Positions 8,047 through 16,344 of a stretch of 64,000 bases of DNA are shown piece after piece (the stretch's first letter is position 1; each line of letters begins with the position of its first letter). The stretch comes from Roseicella frigidaeris (GTDB lineage: Bacteria > Pseudomonadota > Alphaproteobacteria > Acetobacterales > Acetobacteraceae). Position numbers and translations under genes: made by a program. The DNA lies in the NCBI RefSeq assembly GCF_003258945.1, contig NZ_QLIX01000001.1, positions 310,001 through 374,000 of the forward strand. Direction: 5' to 3'. The notes under the pieces were generated by a model. The model was not told where the DNA came from and did no database searches. It saw only the letters and a program-made list of their open reading frames with translations.

Positions 8047-9735
8047 CTAGTCCCCGGCCGGCCCGGGCGGGGCGGCCGCCCCGAAGCGGTCGAGCACGGT
8101 GCGGGTGATCTGCTGCGTATAGGCGCAGCCCCGCTTGAGGCCCATCACCCATTCGCAGCTCGCGGCGGTCAGCACCTCGCCCTTGCCGCGGCGCATGGCC
8201 ACCATCATCCCCGATCCGTGGTAGGACCTGGCCAGCGTCCCGGCATCGGCGACGCCGTGGATCATCTCGGCCTTCTCGTACCAGTCATGCGCGCCGACAT
8301 AGGCGCGCAGCGTGTAGCTCTCGAGCGGCGCCTCGGCCATCACGGCCGGCGTCATGGCCAGGATCTCGACGCTGTCGGGCGTGCCGTCCCTGCCCGTCGG
8401 ATAGGGCAGGCCGTCGCGGAAGGTGTAGTCGACGCCATCCACCTCATAGCCGAAGATGCGCGCCTCGGCCCCGAAGATGTCGCCATAGGTCAGGTCGGTG
8501 CCGGCGAAGGCCCAGTGCTCCGGCCGGTAGACGGTGAAGCCCCGGCTGCCGCGCGGGGTGAAGCGGCCCCAATTCGCGTAGGTGCCGCCCAGCCCGTTCA
8601 CCCCGACGGTGGTGGCGCCCGGCCAGCCGACATGCCGGTCCTCCCAGGCGCTGGTGAGCCGCGCGTCGTCGCCGGTGGCGCGGATGGGGTCGGCCTTGGG
8701 CGCGTTGCTCTTGTAGCAGACCTGGCGCCGCCCCTCCTCCTCCAGCCGGACCTGCCAGGTGAAGTTGGCGCCGAACCGGGCCAGATGGCCGCCGCGCTCG
8801 ACATAGTCCTCGATGGCCAGGCGCATCTCCCGCGTCCAGTACTCGTCGTGGCCGACGATGACGACGCAGGCATAGCCCTCCAGCAGCGCGGGGCGGAGGT
8901 GCAGGTCGGTCTGGGTGATGGTGTCGAGCGCATAGCCCTCGCGCTCGGCCCAGAGGACGAAGTGCCGGTCGTACTGCGCCCAGCCGGTGGCAGCGTAGTA
9001 GTAGCTGAAGCCGTTCGCGTAGGACCATTCCTTGAAGTCGTAGCGGAGCGGGGTCATGGGCTCGGCGACCGTGGCGCAGATGCGCGGCGCGTTCTCCGGC
9101 AGCTTCACCAGGCCGCGGGTCCAGGGGCGCTGCAGGCTCAGCCGCGGCGACATGGCGTTGCGCGCCGGGCCGTGGCTGCCGCCATAGTGGTTCGCCCCGC
9201 CCCAGTCGTTGTAGGCGGTGTAGGTGCAGGTCGGCAGCACATGCAGCAGCCGCCCGGGATGCAGGCCGGGCCGGGGGCGGACGACGAAGAAATGGTGCTG
9301 CACGAAGCGGCCGCCCTGCTGCCGGGCGACGCTGGATTCGACCAGGTAGAAGCCCGAGGCCAGGTCCTCGGGCAAGGTCCAGCGATGCAGCACCGGCCAG
9401 TTGCAGCCGGCTTCGTAGGCATCGGCGGGCATCGGGGTGGCCCGTCCCGGCAGGCCCTCCTGCCGATGCACGATCGCGGGCTTCAGCCCGTCGCGCGTGA
9501 CCTCGATCGTCCAGCTCTCCGCGTTGGTGCTGCCGTGGAACTGCACCGTCTCGCCCGGCGCATAGGAGATGGCGTCGGTGTAGACATGGATCTCGTGCCA
9601 GTCCGGGTCCCCGCGCGGGGCCTCGAAGGGGCGCATCTCCTGCCAGTGGTGGTCCCCGGCGGTGGGATAGATGTGGCGCGGGCCGACATTGACGGTGCTG
9701 TCGGGCCGGGCGGTGGGGTCGTCATAGAGCGGCAT
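8047..9735 (-). CDS. N,N-dimethylformamidase large-subunit-like protein
   Basis: A 562-residue protein matching the C-terminal part of the N,N-dimethylformamidase beta (large) subunit. Recognisable segments are TCTYTAYNDWGGANHYG, VGHDEYWTREMRLAIEDYVE, LARFGANFTWQVR and the end CEWVMGLKRG. Known DMFases are iron amidohydrolases that split dimethylformamide into dimethylamine and formate, with a larger large subunit plus a small subunit. Here about 200 N-terminal residues and any small-subunit gene are missing, so the substrate is probably a different amide or unknown. It lies 58 bp downstream of a binding-protein gene. Its TAG stop coincides with the IS end, and the preceding coding sequence looks uninterrupted. 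Confidence 0.8.
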   Translation of the reverse strand: MPLYDDPTARPDSTVNVGPRHIYPTAGDHHWQEMRPFEAPRGDPDWHEIHVYTDAISYAPGETVQFHGSTNAESWTIEVTRDGLKPAIVHRQEGLPGRATPMPADAYEAGCNWPVLHRWTLPEDLASGFYLVESSVARQQGGRFVQHHFFVVRPRPGLHPGRLLHVLPTCTYTAYNDWGGANHYGGSHGPARNAMSPRLSLQRPWTRGLVKLPENAPRICATVAEPMTPLRYDFKEWSYANGFSYYYAATGWAQYDRHFVLWAEREGYALDTITQTDLHLRPALLEGYACVVIVGHDEYWTREMRLAIEDYVERGGHLARFGANFTWQVRLEEEGRRQVCYKSNAPKADPIRATGDDARLTSAWEDRHVGWPGATTVGVNGLGGTYANWGRFTPRGSRGFTVYRPEHWAFAGTDLTYGDIFGAEARIFGYEVDGVDYTFRDGLPYPTGRDGTPDSVEILAMTPAVMAEAPLESYTLRAYVGAHDWYEKAEMIHGVADAGTLARSYHGSGMMVAMRRGKGEVLTAASCEWVMGLKRGCAYTQQITRTVLDRFGAAAPPGPAGD

Positions 9736-9793
9736 GGCGGTCCTGGTGCACGGCGTTCGGCAAGGGCTGGCGGAGGGGCTGGCGGCGCCGCGG

Positions 9794-11392
9794 TCAGGAC
9801 TTCTTCAGGTTGAAGAAGAGCGGGAAGCCTTCGATGATGTCGGTGACGTTGCTGCGGAAGGCGGTGGGCGGCGTATAGGCGCCGGTCGGCAGGTAGGGGA
9901 TGTCCTCGAAGGCCTGGAGCTGGATCTGCTCGGTGAGGCGCTTCTGCTCGGCCAGGCCCTCGGCGGCGAGGAACTGGTCGCGCAGCGCCTCGATCTTCGG
10001 CAGGTCGGGCCAGCCGGAGGTGCCGGCCTTGCCGGGCCCGCGGACATAGGATTGCGTCGCCGGGTTCAGCGCGATGATGCCGGGGATGTAGTTGCACCAG
10101 GCGCTCCAGCCGCCCTTGTCGAGCCCCTCCCGGTTGCTCATCACCCGGGTGGCGACCGAGCCCCAGTCGGAGGCCTGGTAGTCGAGGTTGAGGCCGGTGC
10201 GGCGGAACATGTCGCCGGCGATCTCGCTCATCGCATTCAGCGAGGAGAGGTCGGTCGGCACCGCCAGCACAACCCGCTCGCCCCGGTAGCCGGCGGCGTC
10301 GAGGTTGCGCTTCACCTTGTCGTAGTCCGGCGCCCCCGCCATCGTCTGCAGCCCGGCCTCGGTCGCCAGCGCGGTACCCGGCAGGAAGAAGCCGCAGCGG
10401 TCGTTCCAGAGCGAGCGGTCGTCGCCGATCACCGCCGTCATGTAGTCGGTCTGGTTGATGGCCGGCAGGAAGGCGCGGCGGATGGCCGGGTTGTCGAAGG
10501 GCGGTTGCAGGTGGTTGAAGCGGATCATGCCCATCAGCCCGGCCTTGTCCTTCACCTCCACCCGCAGGTTGCGCAGGCGCTTCAGCCGCGGCAGCAGGTC
10601 GGCGGTCGGCACCTCCCACCAGTCCACCTCGCCCTGCTGCAGCGCGGCGCCGGCGGTGGCGGCGTCGGGGATGGTGTGCCATTCGACGCGGTCGACATGC
10701 ACCACCTTGCCGCCGGCCAGGAAGCTCGCCGGCTCGTTGCGCGGCGCGTAGCCGGCGAAGCGCTCGTAGACGGCGCGCGAGCCGACCATGCGCTCGCCCG
10801 GCACCCAGCGGAACGGGCCGCTGCCGACGATCTCCGTCACCTGCACGGAGGGCGGGTTCCGGGCGAAGCGCTCCGGCATCACCGGGCAGTAGGAGGAGGG
10901 CTTGGCGAGCGCCGTGGCCAGGAGCGGGAAGGGCTTCCTGAGCCTGACCAGGAAGATCCGGTCCGAGACCACCACCATCTCGTTGGTGATGGCGCGGATG
11001 TTCTGGCCCAGCACGTCGGCCCTGGTCCAGCGCTCGATGCTGGCCACGGCGTCCCGCGCCAGGATCGGGGCGCCGTCATGGAAGCGGGTGCCCTCGCGCA
11101 GCGTGATGCGCCAGGTCAGCCCGTCATCCTCGACGGCATGGCCCTCGACGAGCTGCGGCCGCGCGGCATAGCTGCTGTCCAGGCCGTAGAGCTGGTCATA
11201 GACCATCATGCCGTGGTTGCGCGTCACTAGCGCCGTGTTGAACACCGGATCGAGCAGCGTCAGGTCCGATTGCGGGACGAACCGGAGCACCGTGGTCGCC
11301 CCGGGCGTTCCCTGCGCACGCACGGCGCCGGGCAGCGCCAGGGCCGAGGATGACGCGCCGGCCGCCAGGGCCAGGAGATCGCGACGCTTCAT
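9794..11392 (-). CDS. ABC transporter substrate-binding protein, family 5 (dipeptide/nickel type), orphan
   Basis: A 532-residue SBP_bac_5 protein. The N-terminus MKRRDLLALAAGASSSALAL, ending in AVRAQ, is a secretion signal with a twin-Arg-like start. Family hallmarks follow: RPQLVEGHAVEDDGLTWRI, LREGTRFHDGAPILARDAV, and the domain II segment with FNHLQPPFDNPAIRRAF. The start at 11392 is chosen for GGAGG upstream and the signal peptide; the frame also opens earlier with a GTG. No permease or ATPase genes are adjacent. The next gene in the same direction is the dimethylformamidase-like gene, which suggests that the ligand may be an amide. Confidence 0.88.
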   Translation of the reverse strand: MKRRDLLALAAGASSSALALPGAVRAQGTPGATTVLRFVPQSDLTLLDPVFNTALVTRNHGMMVYDQLYGLDSSYAARPQLVEGHAVEDDGLTWRITLREGTRFHDGAPILARDAVASIERWTRADVLGQNIRAITNEMVVVSDRIFLVRLRKPFPLLATALAKPSSYCPVMPERFARNPPSVQVTEIVGSGPFRWVPGERMVGSRAVYERFAGYAPRNEPASFLAGGKVVHVDRVEWHTIPDAATAGAALQQGEVDWWEVPTADLLPRLKRLRNLRVEVKDKAGLMGMIRFNHLQPPFDNPAIRRAFLPAINQTDYMTAVIGDDRSLWNDRCGFFLPGTALATEAGLQTMAGAPDYDKVKRNLDAAGYRGERVVLAVPTDLSSLNAMSEIAGDMFRRTGLNLDYQASDWGSVATRVMSNREGLDKGGWSAWCNYIPGIIALNPATQSYVRGPGKAGTSGWPDLPKIEALRDQFLAAEGLAEQKRLTEQIQLQAFEDIPYLPTGAYTPPTAFRSNVTDIIEGFPLFFNLKKS

Positions 11393-11484
11393 GAGGAGCC
11401 TCCACCTTGCGCGTGGAGTGTGCGGCATGCCTCCCGGCATCGCCAAATTCGCCCGCCGCGCGACGGCGACGGACCAGAGCGGAT

Positions 11485-11512
11485 CCCGATCGGGTGGCCT
11501 CACCTGATCGGG
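11485..11512. repeat. Intergenic palindrome (mosaic repeat copy B)
   Basis: Arms cccgatcgggtg (11485-11496) and cacctgatcggg (11501-11512) pair with one mismatch around a 4-nt loop. The arm sequence and loop length match copy A at 7125-7154, and a gtctag lies shortly to the right. It sits between the start of the binding-protein gene and the 3' end of gpsA, so it could also end gpsA transcripts. Confidence 0.65.
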
Positions 11513-11551
11513 TGAAGATCCTCTGAAAACAAGCGTCTAGCGCGCCGCGGC

Positions 11552-12532
11552 CTATTCGTCCCGCCGCGGCCGGGCCAGCAGGTGCTCCACCGCCGCCGCC
11601 AGGGTCAGCCGCTCCGCCAGCAGCGCCGCCACCGCCTCGCAGATCGGCAGCTCGACGCCGACCGAGGCCGCCCGGGCGATGATGGCCGGGGCGGTGGCGA
11701 CCCCCTCCGTCACCCCGGAGCGCTCGGCCAGCACCTCGGCCAGGCGCCGGCCGCGCCCGAGGGCGATGCCGAGCGAGGTGTTGCGGCTGGACGGGCCGGT
11801 CGCCGTCAGCAGCAGGTCGCCGAGGCCCGACAGGCCCGCCGCCGTCTCTGCCCGGCCGCCGAGCGCGACGGCGAGGCGGGACAGCTCCGCCAGGCCGCGC
11901 GTCACCAGCGCCGCCCGGGCATTCTCGCCGAGCCCGGCGCCGATCACCGCCCCGGCGGCGATGGCGATCACGTTCTTCGCCGCGCCGCCGACCTGCACGC
12001 CGACCGGGTCGTCGGAGCCGTAGAGGCGGAAGCCAGGCGTCGCCAGCAGCCCGGCCAGCCGCTCGCGCAGCGCCGGCGTGGCGCTGGCGATCACCGCCGC
12101 GGCGGGCAGGCCGGCGGCGACCTCATGCGCGAAATTCGGCCCCGAGAGCACCGCCGCCGCCTGGCCCGGCCGCGCCGCCGCCACCACCTCCAGCGGCAGG
12201 CGGAGGCTCGTCTGCTCCACCCCCTTGGCGGCGAGCAGCAGCGGCGGCAGGGCGGGCGGCAGGCTGGCGAGCACGGCGCCCAGATGCTGCGCCGGCACGG
12301 CGAGGATCGCTGCCGCCGCCCCGGCCAGGGCCGTTGCCGCATCGGCGGTGACGGCGAGGCCGGCGGGCAGGGCGATGCCGGGCAGGTAGCGGGCATTCTC
12401 CCGCGCCGCCGCGATCGCCGCCGCCCGCCCGGCATCGCGCGCCCAGAGCGCCACAGCATGTCCGGCCCCGGCGGCCTGGATGGCGAGCGCCGTGCCCCAG
12501 GCGCCGGCGCCGAGGACGGCGAGCTTCGGCAC
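11552..12532 (-). CDS. gpsA: NAD(P)H-dependent glycerol-3-phosphate dehydrogenase
   Basis: Makes sn-glycerol-3-phosphate from dihydroxyacetone phosphate for phospholipid synthesis; cytosolic. It has the N-terminal nucleotide motif LGAGAWGTALA, the segments LLLAAKGVEQ and VLSGPNFAHEVAAGLP, the active-site lysine in GGAAKNVIAIAAG, and AGLSGLGDLLLTATG. The chosen start is GTG 12532, giving 326 residues and a 2-nt gap to rlmJ. The frame is open far upstream through the rlmJ gene, but only this start gives a normal N-terminus. Last gene of the minus-strand run. Confidence 0.95.
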   Translation of the reverse strand: MPKLAVLGAGAWGTALAIQAAGAGHAVALWARDAGRAAAIAAARENARYLPGIALPAGLAVTADAATALAGAAAAILAVPAQHLGAVLASLPPALPPLLLAAKGVEQTSLRLPLEVVAAARPGQAAAVLSGPNFAHEVAAGLPAAAVIASATPALRERLAGLLATPGFRLYGSDDPVGVQVGGAAKNVIAIAAGAVIGAGLGENARAALVTRGLAELSRLAVALGGRAETAAGLSGLGDLLLTATGPSSRNTSLGIALGRGRRLAEVLAERSGVTEGVATAPAIIARAASVGVELPICEAVAALLAERLTLAAAVEHLLARPRRDE

Positions 12533-12534
12533 CG

Positions 12535-13362
12535 CTATTCCCCGGCCAGGCGGGTCATCGCCCAGCCCTCGCCCGGCTCCCGCTCGCCCAGCCGCTCCAG
12601 CAGGGTGGCGAGGATCGCGCCCCCCTCCGCCTCGAAATGCCAGGGCGGGTTGGCGACCAGCAGGCCGCAGCCGTTCAGCCGCTGCGGATCCGTCGGCTCG
12701 CGCAGCCAGAGCTCGGCGGCGACGAGGTCGCGCAGCCCCGCCTCGCGCAGCGCGGCGTGGAAGGCGCGCACCGGGGCGCGGTGCTTGATCGGGTACCAGC
12801 AGGCCTGGATGCCGGCGCGGAAGCGCTGCGCGACGAGCGCGATGCCCTGCGCCAGCCGGGCGAACTCCCCCTCCTGTTCGAAGGGCGGATCGACCAGCAC
12901 CAGGCCGCGCCGCTCCAGGAAGGGGGTGAGCGCCTTCAGCGCCTCCCAGCCGTCGCGGTGATGCACCGCCACCTGCCGGTCGGCGCGGAAGGCGGCGCGC
13001 AGCGCGGCATGGTCCTCGGGGTGCAGCTCGCAGGCCAGCAGCCGGTCGCCCGGCCGCAGCAGGGCGCGGATCAGGGCGGGCGAGCCGGGATAGCGGGCGG
13101 GCGCCCCGGCGGCGCGGACCAGCCCGACATAATCGGCCAGCGGCCCGGCCTCGATGTCGAGCAGCCGGCCGATGCCGCGGCGCCATTCCCCGGTGCGCTC
13201 GGCCGCGCTCGCCGCCAGGTCGTAGGACCCGATGCCGGCATGGGTATCGAGCGCCGCGAAGGGCTTGTCCTTGGCCGCCAGGGCCCGCAGCAGCCAGACC
13301 AGCAGCGCGTGCTTCATGCAGTCGGCGAAATTGCCGGCATGGAAGGCGTGGCGGTAATTCAT
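12535..13362 (-). CDS. rlmJ: 23S rRNA (adenine2030-N6)-methyltransferase RlmJ
   Basis: A 275-residue SAM methyltransferase with the characteristic RlmJ N-terminus NYRHAFHAGNFADCMKHALL, then PFAALDTHAGIGSYDL, and the catalytic motif VLVDPPFEQEGEF (DPPF variant of the N6-adenine DPPY). The C-terminus has GLLVANPPW as in the E. coli enzyme (280 residues). It modifies A2030 of 23S rRNA. It lies 11 bp after the SDR gene and 2 bp before gpsA. Confidence 0.93.
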   Translation of the reverse strand: MNYRHAFHAGNFADCMKHALLVWLLRALAAKDKPFAALDTHAGIGSYDLAASAAERTGEWRRGIGRLLDIEAGPLADYVGLVRAAGAPARYPGSPALIRALLRPGDRLLACELHPEDHAALRAAFRADRQVAVHHRDGWEALKALTPFLERRGLVLVDPPFEQEGEFARLAQGIALVAQRFRAGIQACWYPIKHRAPVRAFHAALREAGLRDLVAAELWLREPTDPQRLNGCGLLVANPPWHFEAEGGAILATLLERLGEREPGEGWAMTRLAGE

Positions 13363-13373
13363 GGCGGGCGGCC

Positions 13374-14090
13374 TCAGCCGCCCCGGCGGATGACCGCGCC
13401 GTTCCGCGTCTCGCCCGGCAGGCAGAGGGCGGCGATCTCGGGCGCCAGATCGGCGGGCTGCGGCAGGCGGGACTGGTCCTCGCCCGGCATCGCCACCATG
13501 CGCAGCCTCGTGGCGACCGGGCCGGGATCGAAGAGGTTCACCCGCAGCGGGGTGTTGGCGACCTCGGCCGCCCAGCTCCGCGCCAGGTGCTCCTGCCCCG
13601 CCTTGCCGAAGCCGTAGAGGCCCCAATAGGCGCGCGGCTCGGCCACCACGGCATCGGTGAGGAAGACGGCGCGGCCGGCCGGTGCGGCGCGCAGCGGCGG
13701 ATCGGCGCTGCGGATCAGCCGCCAGGCGGCCGAGAGGTTCACCGCCACCGCCTCCTGCCAGTCGCGCGGCATGATATGCGCGGTCGGCGTCAGCTTGGCG
13801 AGCAGGCCCGCGGCATGCACCAGGATGTCGAGCCGGCCGAAGCGCTGGGCGATGGAGGGGCCGACCATGTCGAGCTTCTCGCCGTCCCGGATCAGGTCGA
13901 GCGGGAAGAGGGTGGACTGGCCGCCGAGGCTTCGGATGGCGTCGTCCACCTCCTCCAGCGCGCCCTGGGTGCGGGCGGTCAGCACGCAATGCGCGCCGAG
14001 CCGGGCGAGCTCGATCGCCGTCGCGGCGCCGAGGCCGCGCGAGGCGCCGGTGACGAGGGCGACGTGGCCGGCGAGGGGGCGGTCCATCAT
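13374..14090 (-). CDS. Short-chain dehydrogenase/reductase with altered catalytic serine
   Basis: A 238-residue SDR. The cofactor motif TGASRGLG is near the N-terminus and the active-site YGFGK (Y-x3-K) is intact, followed by RVNLFDPGPVATRLR. Thirteen residues before the tyrosine, where classical SDRs have the catalytic serine, the sequence is VFLTDAVVAEPRAYWGLY, which places an aspartate there. The ATG overlaps the purF stop by four bases. An SDR directly after purF is usual in this group of bacteria, but its substrate is unknown. Confidence 0.85.
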   Translation of the reverse strand: MMDRPLAGHVALVTGASRGLGAATAIELARLGAHCVLTARTQGALEEVDDAIRSLGGQSTLFPLDLIRDGEKLDMVGPSIAQRFGRLDILVHAAGLLAKLTPTAHIMPRDWQEAVAVNLSAAWRLIRSADPPLRAAPAGRAVFLTDAVVAEPRAYWGLYGFGKAGQEHLARSWAAEVANTPLRVNLFDPGPVATRLRMVAMPGEDQSRLPQPADLAPEIAALCLPGETRNGAVIRRGG

Positions 14091-15568
14091 CCCGCCTGCA
14101 GCAGCGAGAGCTGCCGGGCGTTGTTGTCCTGCGTATCGGTCAGGGCGATCGCGTAGTCGCCGGTGAAGCAGGCGTCGCAATAGCCTGGCTTCTCCGGGTT
14201 GCGCCCCGGCCGGCCGAGGGCGCGGTAGAGCCCGTCGAGGGAGATGAAGGCGAGGCTGTCGACGCCGATGATGCGCGCCATCTCCTCGAGGTCGTGCTGG
14301 GCCGCCAGCAGCTTGCCGCGCTCCGGCGTGTCGATGCCGTAGAAGCAGCTATGCGTGGTCGGCGGCGAGGAGATGCGCATATGCACCTCGGTCGCGCCGG
14401 CCTGGCGGACCATCTCGACGATCTTGCGGCTGGTGGTGCCGCGGACGATGGAATCGTCCACCAGGATCACCCGCCGCCCCTCCAGCATCGGCCGGTTGGC
14501 GCTGTGCTTCAGCTTGACCCCGAGATTGCGGATCTGGTCGGTCGGCTCGATGAAGGTGCGGCCGACATAGTGGTTGCGGATGATCCCGAGCTCGAAGGGG
14601 ATGCCGCTTTCGAGCGAATAGCCCATGGCCGCCGGCACGCCGCTGTCGGGCACCGGCACCACGACATCGGCCGGCACGCCGCTCTCGCGCGCCAGCTCGG
14701 CGCCGATCCGCTTGCGGGTGTCGTAGACCGGCGTGCCCTCGACCACCGAATCCGGCCGGGCGAAGTAGATGTACTCGAAGATGCAGAACCGCTCGGCATG
14801 CTTGCCGAAGGGCTTGATGCTGTGCACGCCCTGGGTGTCGATGACGATGATCTCGCCCGGGTCGATGTCCCGCACGAATTCGGCGCCGACGATGTCGAGG
14901 GCGCAGGTCTCGGAGGAGAGCACCCAGGAGGGCGCGCCGCCGCCCTCGCCGCCCAGCCGGCCGAGCACCAGGGGGCGGACGCCGAGCGGGTCGCGCGCCC
15001 CGATCAGCGCGCCGTTGTGCAGCGCGACCAGGCTGTAGGCCCCCTGCACCTGGCGCAGCGCGTCGATCAGCCGGTCCACCACGGTGGAGTAGAGGCTGAT
15101 GGCGATGAGGTGGATGAAGACCTCGCTGTCCGTCGTGCTCTGGAACAGGCAGCCGCGGCCGACCAGGCTGCGGCGGAGGCCAAGCGCGTTGGTCAGGTTG
15201 CCGTTATGGGCGACGGCGAAGCCGCCGAAGGCGAAGTCGGCATAGAGCGGCTGGACGTTGCGCAGCGCCGTCTCGCCGGTCGTCGCGTAGCGGTTGTGGC
15301 CGACCGCGGCGCGGCCGCGCAGCTGGGCCATCACCTTGGCGTCCGAGAAGATGTCGCCGACCAAGCCCTGGCCCTTATGGGCATGGAAGATGCCGCCCTC
15401 GTCGAGGGCGACGATGCCGGCCGCCTCCTGCCCCCGGTGCTGCAGGGCATGCAGGCCGAGGGCGGTGAGGGCGGCGGCGTCGGCGGCGTTCCAGACGCCG
15501 AAGACGCCGCATTCCTCGTGGAACTTGTCCTCGTCGGAGGACCAGGGGCGGTTGGACAATTCGGTCAT
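14087..15568 (-). CDS. purF: Amidophosphoribosyltransferase
   Basis: First committed step of purine synthesis: PRPP plus glutamine gives phosphoribosylamine. The Ntn nucleophile is Cys20 in FHEECGVFGVW, so a 19-residue propeptide would be removed, as in Bacillus-type PurF. Glutaminase segments LHALQHRGQEAAGI and GRAAVGHNRYATTG are present, as is the PRPP loop VILVDDSIVRGTTSRKIV. The C-terminus (YCDACFTGDY) and other cysteines fit the iron-sulfur type. It has 493 residues. It follows cvpA by 7 bp and overlaps the SDR gene. Confidence 0.96.
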   Translation of the reverse strand: MTELSNRPWSSDEDKFHEECGVFGVWNAADAAALTALGLHALQHRGQEAAGIVALDEGGIFHAHKGQGLVGDIFSDAKVMAQLRGRAAVGHNRYATTGETALRNVQPLYADFAFGGFAVAHNGNLTNALGLRRSLVGRGCLFQSTTDSEVFIHLIAISLYSTVVDRLIDALRQVQGAYSLVALHNGALIGARDPLGVRPLVLGRLGGEGGGAPSWVLSSETCALDIVGAEFVRDIDPGEIIVIDTQGVHSIKPFGKHAERFCIFEYIYFARPDSVVEGTPVYDTRKRIGAELARESGVPADVVVPVPDSGVPAAMGYSLESGIPFELGIIRNHYVGRTFIEPTDQIRNLGVKLKHSANRPMLEGRRVILVDDSIVRGTTSRKIVEMVRQAGATEVHMRISSPPTTHSCFYGIDTPERGKLLAAQHDLEEMARIIGVDSLAFISLDGLYRALGRPGRNPEKPGYCDACFTGDYAIALTDTQDNNARQLSLLQAG

Positions 15569-15575
15569 GGGGCCC

Positions 15576-16136
15576 TCACGTCCGGTTCCGCGCCGGCGGT
15601 CGCATCAGCTCGTCCTGGGTCGGCGCGCGGCGATCCGGCGGGGCGGCGACGCGGGGCCGGTATTCGGGTGGCAGCCGGGCCACCAGCCATTGCGCGCCAT
15701 CGATGACCAGGGGCAGCGACCGGGCATCCCGGACCGCCTCCGGCCAGCGATCGGTCGCCGGCAGGACCATGCCGCCGAGGATATAGGCAAGGATGACCAG
15801 GAAGGCACCCCGCAGCAGGCCGAAGACCAGGCCGAGCGCCCGGTCGGTGCCGCCCAGCATGGAATCCTGCACGAAGCGGGCGATGAAGCTGATGATGATC
15901 TTGAGGATGACCAGCACGACGAGGAAGACGCCGCCGGCGGCCAGCGCATCGGCCAGCCAGGGCGGCTCGACCGTGCCCTGCAGCAGCGGCGCCGTCACCG
16001 GGCGCAGGGCCAGCGCCAGGGCCGCGGCGCCGATCCAGGCGCCGACGCCGAGCACTTCCTGCACAAGCCCTCGCAAATAGGCGAGCAACGCCGAGACGGC
16101 GAGCACCGCCAGCACCACACCGTCGACCCAGGTCAT
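15576..16136 (-). CDS. cvpA: CvpA family inner-membrane protein
   Basis: A 186-residue protein with about four predicted membrane helices (within residues 5-125) and the CvpA pattern: WVDGVVLAVLAVSALLAYLRG at the N-terminus, then segments around DRALGLVFGLLRGAFLV. CvpA is linked to colicin V export and envelope stress; its molecular role is not settled. The C-terminus is a soluble Pro/Arg-rich tail. It precedes purF by 7 bp, the common cvpA-purF pairing. Confidence 0.9.
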   Translation of the reverse strand: MTWVDGVVLAVLAVSALLAYLRGLVQEVLGVGAWIGAAALALALRPVTAPLLQGTVEPPWLADALAAGGVFLVVLVILKIIISFIARFVQDSMLGGTDRALGLVFGLLRGAFLVILAYILGGMVLPATDRWPEAVRDARSLPLVIDGAQWLVARLPPEYRPRVAAPPDRRAPTQDELMRPPARNRT

Positions 16137-16344
16137 CGTGCCAGCGGTATAGCGGCGTGCCCGCCGCGGTGTCCACGCATGGCGGCATGGGCTGGCCCGG
16201 GCCGGCGGCATGGCTGCGATGCCGCCCCGGCGCCGCTGGCCCTCCGACGGCGCTGGGCCGCGCCCGCCCGAGGCTACGCGGCTGCCGGGGAGGCGCCCCC
16301 GGGGAAGCCCCTGCGGAAGCCCCCTGCGGCCGCATCCGGGACCG

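Larger units (their letters stand above)
7224..8050 (-). mobile_element. IS5-family insertion sequence (IS427-like), about 827 bp
   Basis: The ends are a 19-bp perfect inverted repeat (ctagggtctgttgagattt at the left, its complement at 8032-8050). CTAG is itself palindromic, so the exact boundary is ambiguous: the element proper may begin at GGGTCTG with a TA or CTAG target duplication. Inside are two overlapping minus-strand transposase frames joined by a run of A then G, typical of the IS427 subgroup. Both frames look intact, so the element may be active. Its right end supplies or reuses the TAG stop of the gene at 8047-9735. Confidence 0.93.

Noticed and set aside
8047-9735. Dimethylformamidase-like gene as an IS-disrupted pseudogene
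   Set aside because: The IS end falls at the stop codon and the frame before it is intact up to a natural-looking C-terminus, so there is no sign of disruption of the coding part.
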